Positions 33,433 through 42,294 are shown, counted from the first letter of the stretch. The stretch: 45,618 bases of DNA from JAVWPP01 sp036635835 (GCA_036635835.1 JAVWPP010000007.1:1-45618); one strand, 5' to 3'. Made by a program: numbers and translations. Notes: generated by a model not told the origin, from the sequence alone.

Positions 33433-34815
33433 TTATATACTTGTTAACTCTTGTCCGTCTTTAGTATCCTTTACTATATATCCTTTTGTTTTTAGTAAAT
33501 CTCTAAGCTCATCTGATTTTTTAAAATCTTTATTTTCTCTTGACTGCTTTCTTTCTTCTAAAATTTCTTGCAGCTCTTCTGAAAGTTTTGTTTCTTTTAT
33601 TTCTTCTGCTATATTTAGTTTTATAACTTCATCTAGTTCTAAAAGAAGATTAGCTAATTTATAACTTTTCACATTATACTTTGCAATGTTCCAAACCGTA
33701 GCCATTGCACTTGGCATATTAAAATCATCATTTATTGCTTCTAAAAAATCTTTTCTAAAGCCTTCTATTATATCTTCTGATATTTCTAATTTTGATGCTT
33801 TATGCTGCCTATAATTTTCTCTAAGTCTTTGAAGTGAAACTTCTGAAGCTTTTATTCCATCCCATGTAAAATTTAATTTATTTCTATAGTGTGCTGTATA
33901 TGTGAAATATCTATATGCAAGTGCAGATATGCCTCTTGCTTTTAAGTCTTCTATAGTGTATGTGTTGCCTAAACTCTTAGACATTTTTCCGCTATCTATT
34001 AAAAGGAATTCTGTATGCATCCAGTAGTTAGCTAATTTTTTGCCACACGCTCCTCTTGACTGCGCTATTTCATTTTCATGATGAATTGGAATGTGATCTA
34101 CTCCTCCTGTATGAATATCAAAAACTTCTCCTAAATATTTTTTTGACATTGCACTACATTCTATATGCCAGCCAGGATAACTTTTTCCCCATGGGCTATC
34201 CCATTTCATAATATGATTTTCTGGTGCTTTAATCCAAAGTGCAAAATCTAGCGGTGATCTTTTTTCTTCATCTACAACTATTCTTGCTCCTGAAAGTTGT
34301 CCTTCTAAATCTACTCCTGAAAGCTCCCCATATGTTTTAAGTTTAGATACATCAAAGTATATTCCTTTGCTTGTTTCGTATCCGTATCCGTTTTCTATTA
34401 TTTTTTCTACGTATGCTTTCATTTCCTCAATATGTTCTGTTGCTTTACAAATAATTTCTGGTCTTTCTATGTTTAATTTTTCTATATCATCTAAAAATAT
34501 TTTTGTATACATATCTGCAATTTCGTATGGAGATTTTTTTTGTTCTCTTGCAGCTTTAGCCATTTTATCTTCGCCTTCATCTGCGTCTGATGTTAAGTGT
34601 CCTACATCTGTTATGTTCATAGCATGTTTTAGTTTGTATCCGTTATATTTTAATACGCTTCTTAACATATCCATTGAAATATATGCTCTCATGTTGCCTA
34701 TATGTGCATAATTATATACTGTAGGTCCGCAGCTATATATTCTAACTTCTTCTTTATTTATTGGTTTGAATATTTCTTTTTGTTTTGTTAAAGTATTATA
34801 TATTTTTATATCCAT
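33433..34815 (-). CDS. cysS: cysteinyl-tRNA synthetase
   Basis: Class I aminoacyl-tRNA synthetase charging tRNA-Cys. The HIGH motif is HIGN (38-41), the KMSKS loop is intact (277-281), and zinc ligands expected from E. coli CysS are present: Cys29 (SCGPTVYN), Cys220 (GWHIEC), His245 and Glu249 (HHENEIAQS). Length 460 residues, standard. AAAGGAG precedes the ATG. The leader is too short to hold a T-box, and none was seen. Confidence 0.95.
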   Translation of the reverse strand: MDIKIYNTLTKQKEIFKPINKEEVRIYSCGPTVYNYAHIGNMRAYISMDMLRSVLKYNGYKLKHAMNITDVGHLTSDADEGEDKMAKAAREQKKSPYEIADMYTKIFLDDIEKLNIERPEIICKATEHIEEMKAYVEKIIENGYGYETSKGIYFDVSKLKTYGELSGVDLEGQLSGARIVVDEEKRSPLDFALWIKAPENHIMKWDSPWGKSYPGWHIECSAMSKKYLGEVFDIHTGGVDHIPIHHENEIAQSRGACGKKLANYWMHTEFLLIDSGKMSKSLGNTYTIEDLKARGISALAYRYFTYTAHYRNKLNFTWDGIKASEVSLQRLRENYRQHKASKLEISEDIIEGFRKDFLEAINDDFNMPSAMATVWNIAKYNVKSYKLANLLLELDEVIKLNIAEEIKETKLSEELQEILEERKQSRENKDFKKSDELRDLLKTKGYIVKDTKDGQELTSI

Positions 34816-34900
34816 TTTTTCTCCTTTATTTATTTTTTTATATATAATATAATACTATATTTTATGTGATTTAGCAAGTAGTTTATGCAAATCTTAGACA

Positions 34901-34937
34901 AAAAGATAAGCTATATTAATGTTATAGCTTATCTTTT
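34901..34937 (-). terminator. terminator after the HTH regulator gene
   Basis: A perfect 15-bp stem (34901-34915 with 34923-34937) with a 7-base loop and T-runs on both strands. Confidence 0.85.
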
Positions 34938-34946
34938 TTATTATGT

Positions 34947-35732
34947 TTATTTTTTATAGTCAAATGTTATTATTTTACCACATTTAATATTTGCTAGAAT
35001 TTCATCTTTTTTAATTAAAAGTGCTAGTGTTTTATCTCGTTTTATACCTATGATATCTTCTACTTCTTGTATTATTTTTGTTTGCTCTTTATTTAGTTTT
35101 AAAGAAAACGTAGTATTTAGTGTATATTTAATAAGCACTTCACCGTAGTTAGTGTATATGGGCACTTTTCTTAACATTTTTTGATTTAATATTTCATCTA
35201 TTTTCTCTGGGAATGCCATTTCTGCTTCTTTTATATATCTAAGACCTGTAATTGTTTTCCCTACTTTTTCGTATGATGTTTTGTCTATAATCCAAAGCAT
35301 CATAGAGAGCTTTTCTTTTGTTACTTCGCCATATATATTTATTAGATTCATAACTAAATTAGTTACATCTTCATAAGTACAAAATGTGTTTCCAAAGTCC
35401 GGATTTTTTTCTTTTGAAGCTATATATATTTTACTGAAAATTTGCTTGTTTAAATTTTCTTTTTGTTCTTGTTTAACTAGTTTATATATTTTCTCATAGG
35501 TGCTAGTATACTGGCTGCAAAAAGCTTCTTTATTCTTATATAATAATTCCATGATATATTCTGGGTTATCCATATATAATTTTATATTCCTGCTATATAT
35601 GTTATCTTTAAATTCTGCAAGCTCTAAATTTGAAATTGTGCTTCTTGGAAAATTTAATATTTTAGAAAGTTGTCTTTGAGATAAGTCATATTTTTCTCTA
35701 ATGCTTTGCAAGTTTAAACTATTTTCTTTCAT
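34947..35732 (-). CDS. XRE-type HTH protein with Panacea-like C-terminal domain, 261 aa
   Basis: Residues about 5-45 form a helix-turn-helix of the XRE type (IREKYDLSQRQLSKILNFPR, then STISNLE). Residues about 125-195 contain KEKLSMMLWIIDKTSYEKVGKTITGLRYIK followed by AEMAFPEKIDEIL, which I read as a Panacea/DUF4065-type domain (KLxKLLWyxD...ITGxxY...P); in toxin-antitoxin systems this domain is a promiscuous antitoxin. The domain assignment is inference. No evident toxin gene is adjacent, so it may be a stand-alone regulator. The ATG at 35732 has AAGGAG. Confidence 0.65.
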   Translation of the reverse strand: MKENSLNLQSIREKYDLSQRQLSKILNFPRSTISNLELAEFKDNIYSRNIKLYMDNPEYIMELLYKNKEAFCSQYTSTYEKIYKLVKQEQKENLNKQIFSKIYIASKEKNPDFGNTFCTYEDVTNLVMNLINIYGEVTKEKLSMMLWIIDKTSYEKVGKTITGLRYIKEAEMAFPEKIDEILNQKMLRKVPIYTNYGEVLIKYTLNTTFSLKLNKEQTKIIQEVEDIIGIKRDKTLALLIKKDEILANIKCGKIITFDYKK

Positions 35733-35773
35733 TATATAACTCCTTGTTATTTACCTTAGAATATATTTTTATA

Positions 35774-38011
35774 TTATTTTATTTTTTCATAAATTGCTTT
35801 AAGATCTGATGTATCGTTTTCTGTTTTAACTGTTATTTCATTTACTTTTTCTGCATCTTTATAATAGTACTTATTAGTGTAATCTTCAGTTATTGAATTT
35901 ACATATGACCACTTTATAAATTTATATCCGTCTTTATTTTGTGCAATATATGTTGTCTCAAGTCCATTAGTTTCTTTTTTTATTTTATCGTTTTCTACTA
36001 CTCTTAAATTATCTACTTTAACAAGTTCCTCTTTATATATGCTGCTTTGCGAAACAACATATGTAGTATTATATTCTTCTTTAATTATAGGCTTAATTGT
36101 AAGGTTATAATCTCCAGGTTGTAGGTTTTTATTTTCACTAATTTCTTCTGTTAATTTATATACTGCTTTGCTTATATCGTATGTTTCATCTAATACCAAA
36201 ATTCCGTTTCTTTTTAGGATTACTTGGTATTTGCTGATTTTATCATCTGCTTTTATGTTGTATTCTATATTACCTGCTGCTGTAACAACCTTAGTTGCAA
36301 TTTCTTCTACTCTTGCTTTTACATCTACTTTTTTAGATATGCTGCCTTCTATAACATCTGTTGCATAAATCTTATAGTTGAATTTTAATGTGTATGTTCC
36401 TGGTTTTAAATTACTAGCTTCTGTAATTGTTATTGCTTTTTTATTTGGATCTTCTGTATTAACTACATCTTTTGCAGTTACAGGTTGAACTTTTGCTGCT
36501 GAGTTTTCGAATATTATTTCTCCGCTTTCTATGCTGCCTGTTTTCATTTCGATTATTAGCATGTATAGATCTGATGTTTCATCTGGATTTTTAAATTCCA
36601 TGCTTCTAACATACGGGAAATATGCAACTTTTGAGTATGGTGATTCTTTTAACATGTTGCTATATGGAACTGTTTTAATTTTAACATCAAAGTTATCAAA
36701 ATCATCTTTTGATTTAGTTATTTTATATTCTTCTTTTTTTACTTTTTCTATTTTTTCAAATTCTGATACTTTGCCATCTTTATAATATGTGATGCTTACA
36801 ACATATTCTTTTGCTTCGTTTACTGCGTTCCATATTATTGTTTTTTCATCTTCTTTTAGATATATACAATTTGTAGCTGAAGCTGATAATCTTCTATCTA
36901 TATTTACTACGCTTGATGGTAGTGATGATGTATACATTTTTTCATCTTTTGAGCATGCTATAATTTGCAAATTGTAATTAGATTTTTCTAATCTATTTGC
37001 ATCTATATATGCTATATTTTCTACTGTAAATGATGTTACTTTATTGTTTATATTATCTTTGAAATTAAGCGTATACATGTCTGCATTTTTTACTTTTTCC
37101 CATGTTATTTTATCTTCTTTAAAATTGATTGTTTTTGAGTTTACTTGCTCTAGTTTAATTCTATTATCTATGTCTATTTTTTTAGATTTGTTTGATTCTA
37201 TTAACTGCATATTATTTGGTTCTACGTATGCTTTAACTCTTACTGTATATATGACATTTGCAAGTTCGTTTAAAGTAATTTTAAGTTCATTTTCTTTTGT
37301 ATCTTTAATTTCTATATCTCCTGTAATTTTGTTTTCTAAATATACTTTGTATGACATAGCTTGGTCTATTTTTTCCCATGTAAGTTTTCCGTTATTGTAG
37401 TTTAGATATTTTGGTGTATCTATTTTTTTTCTGTTGTCTAATGTAACTTTTGGGCTATATGCAGATTCTACATATTTATATACGTCCATAGGTATTGCTT
37501 TAACTGAAATTTCATACATTCCAGGTTCTTTTACATATTCTGAAAAGCATAGTTCTAGACCTATTACTGTATACTCTTTTGTTGTTTTAGTTAGTACATT
37601 ATCTATTCTAACTTTATAGCTTCCTGCTCTTTCTACTTTAGAAAAATTTACTTGCATATTTTTTCTATTTATTATTAGATTTTTTGGGCATTCTAGCTTT
37701 GTTCTTTTTCTGTTTTCTGTTACCTCGATAAAGTTATTTGAATTTATAACTGAAGAACTTTTTGCTTCTTCTATATCTTTTACTTCGTCTTCTACTTCAT
37801 TATTTTTTTCATTTAAAACGGTTTCTTTTTTAGCTAATGTTTCTTCTAATATTGAGTTGTCTAAAGTGTAATCTTTTTTACTTTCTTCTATGTCTTTTTT
37901 AGTAAACATATCTAATTTTTTTATGTTTGAAAAAACTAAAAGTATTATTAATATTATTAGTACTGCTGCTATAACTAAGATTTCCGTTTTTTGCTTGTTT
38001 GGTGTTTTCAT
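35774..38011 (-). CDS. membrane-anchored Fn3-like repeat surface protein, 745 aa
   Basis: An N-terminal membrane anchor (residues about 11-29) and an acidic linker are followed by at least four fibronectin-III-like modules of about 85 residues: each has a Trp strand and 'A..Y.V' strand (LTWEKIDQAMSYKVYL, ITWEKVKNADMYTLNF, IIWNAVNEAKEYVVSI). The C-terminus (YKFIKWSYVN...ITVKTENDTSDLKAIYEK) resembles the InlB/Flg_new-type small beta repeat. Predicted extracellular adhesin or envelope scaffold; ligand unknown. A TATAAT lies about 40 bases upstream of the ATG. Similar in design to the 465-aa protein at 20472-21869. Confidence 0.72.
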   Translation of the reverse strand: MKTPNKQKTEILVIAAVLIILIILLVFSNIKKLDMFTKKDIEESKKDYTLDNSILEETLAKKETVLNEKNNEVEDEVKDIEEAKSSSVINSNNFIEVTENRKRTKLECPKNLIINRKNMQVNFSKVERAGSYKVRIDNVLTKTTKEYTVIGLELCFSEYVKEPGMYEISVKAIPMDVYKYVESAYSPKVTLDNRKKIDTPKYLNYNNGKLTWEKIDQAMSYKVYLENKITGDIEIKDTKENELKITLNELANVIYTVRVKAYVEPNNMQLIESNKSKKIDIDNRIKLEQVNSKTINFKEDKITWEKVKNADMYTLNFKDNINNKVTSFTVENIAYIDANRLEKSNYNLQIIACSKDEKMYTSSLPSSVVNIDRRLSASATNCIYLKEDEKTIIWNAVNEAKEYVVSITYYKDGKVSEFEKIEKVKKEEYKITKSKDDFDNFDVKIKTVPYSNMLKESPYSKVAYFPYVRSMEFKNPDETSDLYMLIIEMKTGSIESGEIIFENSAAKVQPVTAKDVVNTEDPNKKAITITEASNLKPGTYTLKFNYKIYATDVIEGSISKKVDVKARVEEIATKVVTAAGNIEYNIKADDKISKYQVILKRNGILVLDETYDISKAVYKLTEEISENKNLQPGDYNLTIKPIIKEEYNTTYVVSQSSIYKEELVKVDNLRVVENDKIKKETNGLETTYIAQNKDGYKFIKWSYVNSITEDYTNKYYYKDAEKVNEITVKTENDTSDLKAIYEKIK

Positions 38012-38209
38012 CAGTTTCTGTCCTTTCCTTTATAGTTTCTACATTATACTACTTTTGCTCGCTTTTTGCTAGCTTTTAAGGCGAAAAAGTTTATTTTGTA
38101 GTTTGTTTTTATTTATGATTTTTTTTGAAAAAACGTAGTATCTGGTGCTTGTTCTTTAGCAAGTATGGGGTGTATATATGTTAGTTTTACATAATTCGAG
38201 CATAGAAAA

Positions 38210-38229
38210 AGTACTACTTGCGTAGTACT
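38210..38229 (-). terminator. terminator overlapping the sufB stop
   Basis: AGTACTAC (38210-38217) pairs with GTAGTACT (38222-38229) around a 4-base loop. The stem reaches into the stop codon of the SufB-like gene. Confidence 0.65.
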
Positions 38230-39145
38230 ATTTTAAAAAGCCATATATTATTTGATCTTCTGCTTCTTTTTCTGTAAGACCAATTGACATTAATTTAACT
38301 AGCTGCTCTCCTGCTATTTTACCTATAGCTGCTTCATGTATTAGATTAGCATCTACATTGTTTGCGTAGATTTCTGGTATAGCACTGATTTTTCCGTTAT
38401 CCATTATAATGGCATCACACTCTACATGACCATAGCATTTTGAATTACCAGTTATTTTTGAAACGAATTTTTGTTTTGAACTGTCTTTAGCGATAGATCT
38501 AGACACAACATGAGTGCTAGCATTTTCACCATTTAATTCAACTGCAAAAACTGTTTCTGCATACTGATTTCCATGTGTCATTATTTTTTCTGTGATTATT
38601 AGATTTGTGTCTTCTTGTAAATTCCCTTTTGTTATTCTTACTGTTGAATCTACTCCTTTTATTTGAACGGTTTCCATTTCTAAAGTTGATCCTTTTTTTA
38701 AGTTAACAATGGTTTGTGGGTTTAAGATTTTTTCACCTTTTCCATCTCCCTCGCCATAATGTTTTTCTATGTATTTTACTTTAGAACCTTCTTCTAAATA
38801 GAAAGTATGAATGCCATCATGCTGAGATTTTTTATCTGAATTATTATGAATTCCGCAGCCTGCAACTATAACTACATCTGCATTTTTTCCTATGTAAAAA
38901 TCGTTATATACTAAATCTGATAGGCCGCCTTCTGTTATTATAACTGGTATATGTATGCTTTCATTTTGTGTATTTTCTTTAACTATTATATCTATTCCAG
39001 GTTTGTCTTTCTTAGTTACAATATCTATATTTGCAGTTGTAGCTCTTTCTACACCTTTGCCGTTTTTTCTAATGTTATATGCGCCTTTTGGTGTTTCGTG
39101 AATGTCTGCAACTTCTTCTAGTAAATTTTTTTCTATATTATTCAT
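38228..39145 (-). CDS. SufB/SufD-like Fe-S scaffold (minimal system), 305 aa
   Basis: Scaffold component of SUF-type iron-sulfur cluster assembly. The right-handed beta-helix core is recognisable by the run of strands ending in a conserved acidic/His region: NANLIHEAAIGKIAGEQL-like sequence near residues 265-283 (DANLIHEAAIGKIAGEQL), as in SufB/SufD. At 305 residues it is much shorter than canonical SufB (about 465), which fits the minimal two-gene SufCB (SMS) type found in archaea and some anaerobic bacteria. It overlaps the ATPase gene by one base, so they are translationally coupled. No SufS, SufU or SufD is present here. Confidence 0.85.
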   Translation of the reverse strand: MNNIEKNLLEEVADIHETPKGAYNIRKNGKGVERATTANIDIVTKKDKPGIDIIVKENTQNESIHIPVIITEGGLSDLVYNDFYIGKNADVVIVAGCGIHNNSDKKSQHDGIHTFYLEEGSKVKYIEKHYGEGDGKGEKILNPQTIVNLKKGSTLEMETVQIKGVDSTVRITKGNLQEDTNLIITEKIMTHGNQYAETVFAVELNGENASTHVVSRSIAKDSSKQKFVSKITGNSKCYGHVECDAIIMDNGKISAIPEIYANNVDANLIHEAAIGKIAGEQLVKLMSIGLTEKEAEDQIIYGFLK

Positions 39146-39867
39146 TAGACATTTCCCCCTTTACTATATCTTATACATTTATGCTGCACTTTATTAAATA
39201 TAGCCGGTAAAACATCTTCTTTCTTTCCAACTTTTTTTATTTCTCCATTGCTTAAAAGAACTATGTCATCTGCGATGTTTAATATTCTTTCTTGATGTGA
39301 AATTACAATTATTGAACCTTTTACTTCTGTATGCATTTTTTCGAAAACTTCTATTAAATTATTAAAGCTCCATAAATCTATGCCAGCTTCTGGTTCATCG
39401 AATATTGTAAGTTTACTTTTTCTAGCTGCAACTGTAGCAATTTCTATTCTTTTTAATTCTCCACCTGATAGGCTTGAATTTATTTCTCTGTTAATGTATT
39501 CCCTTGCACAAAGTCCAACGTCTGATAAGTATCCGCAAGCTTCGTTGAAAGATACGTTTTCTCCTCTGCTTAAATCTATGAGATTTTTTACAGTTAGCCC
39601 TTTGAATTTTACAGGCTGCTGAAACGCAAATGAAATTCCAAGTTTTGCTCTTTGAGTTATATCCATTTTAGTTATGTCTTTGCCCATAAATATTATTTGT
39701 CCTGAATCTGGTTTTACTATACCCATTATTACTTTTGCAAGGGTAGATTTACCGCTTCCGTTAGGACCTGTTATTGCTATAAATTTATTAAGGTCTATTT
39801 TTAAATTTATATTTTTTAATATTTCTTTTTCGTCTCTTGTGAAACATATATTTTTTAATTCTAACAT
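39145..39867 (-). CDS. sufC: SufC-like ABC ATPase for Fe-S cluster assembly
   Basis: ATPase partner of the SufB-like protein. It contains Walker A GPNGSGKST (34-42), a Q-loop (FAFQQP), the ABC signature SSLSGGELKR (about 136-145), Walker B TIFDEPEAGID (SufC proteins have this 'EPxAGID/GLD' form) and the switch His in VISHQ. There is no membrane domain, as expected for SufC. The ATG at 39867 follows an A/G-rich site (AGAGGAAAAG), with a good promoter upstream. 240 residues, complete. Confidence 0.9.
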   Translation of the reverse strand: MLELKNICFTRDEKEILKNINLKIDLNKFIAITGPNGSGKSTLAKVIMGIVKPDSGQIIFMGKDITKMDITQRAKLGISFAFQQPVKFKGLTVKNLIDLSRGENVSFNEACGYLSDVGLCAREYINREINSSLSGGELKRIEIATVAARKSKLTIFDEPEAGIDLWSFNNLIEVFEKMHTEVKGSIIVISHQERILNIADDIVLLSNGEIKKVGKKEDVLPAIFNKVQHKCIRYSKGGNV

Positions 39868-39903
39868 TTTCTTTTCCTCTTTTTATTTTCTAAGTTCTTT
39901 CTA

Positions 39904-39932
39904 AGTATACCACAGTTATGCGGAATTTTCAA
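39904..39932 (-). promoter_or_regulatory. sufCB promoter
   Basis: TTGAAA (39927-39932), 17 bases, TATACT (39904-39909), about 37 bases before the sufC ATG. No IscR-like operator was recognised. Confidence 0.7.
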
Positions 39933-40080
39933 GATTTAATTGTATTTATATTTATATTATGCTTCATTTTAATCTATGAGATACGCATGATTTATTAGTT
40001 ATATATTCTATATATTTTTTTTAAAAGTAGACTTTGGTTTTTTTATTTTTAATATGTATTGTGATAGATTTAAGGCTAAA

Positions 40081-40106
40081 AAAAAGAGCACATTTGTGCT
40101 CTTTTT
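40081..40106 (-). terminator. terminator after the 168-aa gene
   Basis: AAAAAGAGCACA (40081-40092) pairs with TGTGCTCTTTTT (40095-40106), directly beyond the stop codon at 40107. Confidence 0.8.
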
Positions 40107-40613
40107 TTACATATATATTTCTTTAAATGCGAAGTCTTTTTCGTCGTAAACAGTTATTATTTTATTTGCTCTTTCGTTTGAAATTCTTTCATTTTTTGAA
40201 TAGCTAGTTACTACTCTATAATGATTATACGTTTTTTTATACTTATATAGCTTTACAACTTGGTGAAAAACAAAAGCTCTTTCCTGGCAAAAATTATTTT
40301 GATCTATGCTCATAATTCTTATATATATTCTGCTCTTTTTTTTGTCCCATTTGTAATTTAATCTAACCATTTTATATATATCGTTTTGATATATAATGTT
40401 TTCTGCTTCATCGTTTTTTAGTATTTCTTCTAGAAAGTAATTATTGTTTAAAACTTTTAATACTCCATTGCTTAAACCTTCATAAGATATTCTGTTTAAA
40501 ACATCGCTTGCAAAATCTTTTTTAATTTGCTCTTTGTTTAATTTAGAATACTGTATATATATTTCTATTGCTAAAATACTTAGTACAAAAAAAACTGCGC
40601 TAAATTTAATCAT
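40107..40613 (-). CDS. membrane-anchored hypothetical protein, 168 aa
   Basis: One N-terminal hydrophobic segment (residues 3-20: KFSAVFFVLSILAIEIYI) serves as anchor or signal. The remainder is rich in Lys, Tyr, Asn and Ile with mixed helix and strands. I do not recognise it; the single Cys (about residue 110) argues against a disulfide-bonded fold. It has its own promoter (40669-40697) and terminator, so it is a single-gene unit. Confidence 0.6.
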   Translation of the reverse strand: MIKFSAVFFVLSILAIEIYIQYSKLNKEQIKKDFASDVLNRISYEGLSNGVLKVLNNNYFLEEILKNDEAENIIYQNDIYKMVRLNYKWDKKKSRIYIRIMSIDQNNFCQERAFVFHQVVKLYKYKKTYNHYRVVTSYSKNERISNERANKIITVYDEKDFAFKEIYM

Positions 40614-40668
40614 AATTATCTCTCCTTAATATATTTATATTTAGGTTTAATTTATTTTTTCTTTTATT

Positions 40669-40697
40669 ATTATACCACAAAAATTATGTAATGTAAA
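40669..40697 (-). promoter_or_regulatory. promoter of the 168-aa gene
   Basis: TTTACA (40692-40697), 17 bases, TATAAT (40669-40674). Confidence 0.65.
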
Positions 40698-40703
40698 TAA
40701 GTA

Positions 40704-40727
40704 AAAGGACCAAAAATTTGGTCCTTT
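40704..40727 (-). terminator. terminator after the 125-aa gene
   Basis: A perfect 11-bp stem AAAGGACCAAA (40704-40714) with TTTGGTCCTTT (40717-40727). Confidence 0.85.
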
Positions 40728-40737
40728 CTTTTTATTA

Positions 40738-41115
40738 TTAACTTATACGATTTTCCTTAATGTCTTCTGATATATTTTGATTTTCATCTATTATTTTTAT
40801 AACTATATCATCATCACTATTTGTGCTTACAAATACGCTGCAATTATCTTGTACTATTTTCTTTTCTAAGTTTGTTTTGCATTCTTTTTTTCCTACTACT
40901 GTTAAAGTATCTACTGTCATGTTATAGTTATCGAAAGCAAAGAAAGCTTTCTCTATTGCATCATCTAAGGTAATACCTGTAGCATAACTTAAAATTTGTC
41001 CTTTTGAACTTAAAATAAATACGAATCTAACTAGTGTTTCTCTTTTAGATGGATTCATGCACATTTTTAAAGTCAAGTTATTAGCTATCATTTTATCTTT
41101 GTAGTTATTTAACAT
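40738..41115 (-). CDS. hypothetical protein, 125 aa
   Basis: Unrecognised soluble protein, with a predicted alpha/beta N-terminal part (residues 10-75) and an acidic C-terminal tail. The stretch LVRFVFILSSKGQILSYATG followed by ITLDDAIEKAFFAFDNYN suggests a compact two-strand/helix fold. There are three Cys (residues about 19, 78, 91), no paired CxxC. The ATG at 41115 has TGGAGGT upstream and a consensus promoter (41165-41193), so expression may be high. It is next to the rubrerythrin gene but in a separate unit. Confidence 0.6.
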   Translation of the reverse strand: MLNNYKDKMIANNLTLKMCMNPSKRETLVRFVFILSSKGQILSYATGITLDDAIEKAFFAFDNYNMTVDTLTVVGKKECKTNLEKKIVQDNCSVFVSTNSDDDIVIKIIDENQNISEDIKENRIS

Positions 41116-41164
41116 ATTAAAATACCTCCAAAATTTTGGTTTATTATTTTTATCTTATGAGTTT

Positions 41165-41193
41165 ATTATACCACCATTTCAGTGTTATGTCAA
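41165..41193 (-). promoter_or_regulatory. full-consensus sigma-A promoter of the 125-aa gene
   Basis: TTGACA (41188-41193), 17 bases, TATAAT (41165-41170): both hexamers match consensus exactly, the strongest promoter seen in the window. Confidence 0.85.
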
Positions 41194-41226
41194 CAGATAT
41201 GCTGCGTTTTATAAATAAACATAAAA

Positions 41227-41256
41227 AAAAGAGTAGATTTATCTTTCTACTCTTTT
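41227..41256 (-). terminator. terminator after rubrerythrin
   Basis: AAAAGAGTAGA (41227-41237) pairs with TCTACTCTTTT (41246-41256). A-rich and T-rich flanks allow termination on the minus strand. Confidence 0.8.
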
Positions 41257-41268
41257 AAAAAATTAAAA

Positions 41269-41808
41269 TTAATAGTTCATTGCTCTTACTTCAAAATATG
41301 CTTGTGGATGGCTACAAACTGGGCAAATGTTTGGCGCTTTAGCTCCAACATGAATATGTCCACAGTTGCTACATTTCCATACAACAACGTCTGCTTTTTC
41401 AAAAACAACACCGTCTGCAATATTTTCAGCTAACTTTTTATATCTTTCTTCATGCTCTTTTTCAACTTTTGCAACTGATTCAAAAAGAAAAGCTATATGA
41501 TCAAAACCTTCTTCTTTTGCATCTTTTGCAAATGATGCATACATATCAGTCCATTCATAATTTTCACCTGCAGCTGCATCTTTTAAATTTGTCATTGTAT
41601 CTGGTATATTTCCATCATGTAATAATTTAAACCACATTTTTGCATGCTCTTTTTCATTACCAGCTGTTTCTTCGAATATGTTAGCAATTTGCACATATCC
41701 TTCTTTTTTTGCTACAGAAGCATAATATGTATATTTATTTCTTGCTTGTGATTCACCTGCAAACGCAGCTAATAAATTGGCTTCTGTTTTTGTTCCTTTT
41801 AGTTCCAT
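41269..41808 (-). CDS. rbr: rubrerythrin
   Basis: Non-haem diiron peroxidase reducing hydrogen peroxide in anaerobes. A ferritin-like four-helix domain (residues 1-130) carries the expected Glu/His ligands in AGESQARNKY, FEETAGNEKEH, ENYEW and VEKEHEERY. The C-terminal rubredoxin-like domain (140-179) has Cys146, Cys149, Cys162 and Cys165 for one iron (KCSNCGHIH, ICPVCSHP). Length 179 residues, complete. It follows perR by 11 bases, so PerR presumably regulates its own operon with rubrerythrin. AGGAGG precedes the ATG. Confidence 0.95.
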   Translation of the reverse strand: MELKGTKTEANLLAAFAGESQARNKYTYYASVAKKEGYVQIANIFEETAGNEKEHAKMWFKLLHDGNIPDTMTNLKDAAAGENYEWTDMYASFAKDAKEEGFDHIAFLFESVAKVEKEHEERYKKLAENIADGVVFEKADVVVWKCSNCGHIHVGAKAPNICPVCSHPQAYFEVRAMNY

Positions 41809-41819
41809 TTCAATTCCTC

Positions 41820-42197
41820 CTAGTTTATTTTACACTTGTCGCATATAGTATTAAAAATAATATTATGTGATTTTATTTCAAGACCTGATATCTTAGAAAT
41901 TTTCTCATCTATTTCTTTTAAATATTCCGTATGAACATCGAAAATTTTATGACACTTTATGCATGAAATATGATAATGATTTGTTATATCTCCATCATAT
42001 CTATCTGGCTGACCTGCAACTTTTACTCTAAGTAACATTTGCTCATCTGCTAGCCTTTCTAAGTTTCTATACACCGTACTTAAACTTATATTACTCTGCG
42101 TTTTTTTTACTTCATCATATACAGTTTCTACTGTAGGATGCGTTTTAACTGAAGAAACCATGTCGTATATTAAATTTCTTTGTTTAGAATAATTCAC
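41820..42197 (-). CDS. perR: PerR-type peroxide-responsive repressor (Fur family)
   Basis: Metal-dependent repressor that is inactivated by hydrogen peroxide through oxidation of its iron-binding His. All five regulatory-metal ligands of B. subtilis PerR have counterparts: His20, Asp68, His74, His76 and Asp87. The last Asp, instead of Glu, distinguishes PerR from Fur. Structural zinc is held by C79-C82 (CIKC) and C119-C122 (CDKC). I start at GTG 42197, since AAAGGAG lies 7 bases upstream and the resulting MNYSKQRNLIYD matches the family; a longer TTG start at 42215 would lie inside the binding site. 125 residues. It heads the operon with rbr. Confidence 0.92.
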   Translation of the reverse strand: MNYSKQRNLIYDMVSSVKTHPTVETVYDEVKKTQSNISLSTVYRNLERLADEQMLLRVKVAGQPDRYDGDITNHYHISCIKCHKIFDVHTEYLKEIDEKISKISGLEIKSHNIIFNTICDKCKIN

Positions 42198-42215
42198 TAA
42201 TATGCTCCTTTTCAA

Positions 42216-42236
42216 AAGTAGTAATAATTCTTACTT
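42216..42236 (-). promoter_or_regulatory. PerR-box-like palindrome in the perR leader
   Basis: A 21-base imperfect palindrome lies between the -10 (42243-42248) and the perR start. The core 42219-42233 matches 10 of 14 fixed positions of the 7-1-7 PerR consensus (TTATAAT-N-ATTATAA). It fits autorepression. Confidence 0.65.
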
Positions 42237-42242
42237 TTCTAT

Positions 42243-42271
42243 ATGATACACTATTTAAAAGGAAATGTCAA
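42243..42271 (-). promoter_or_regulatory. perR-rbr promoter
   Basis: TTGACA (42266-42271), 17 bases, TATCAT (42243-42248), followed directly by the PerR-box-like palindrome. Confidence 0.8.
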
Positions 42272-42294
42272 CGTGTAAGACGAAAAAATTAAAT

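Noticed and set aside
34816..34900. T-box leader upstream of cysS
   Set aside because: The spacer is too short and the only hairpin there is the terminator of the neighbouring HTH gene; no T-box consensus was seen.
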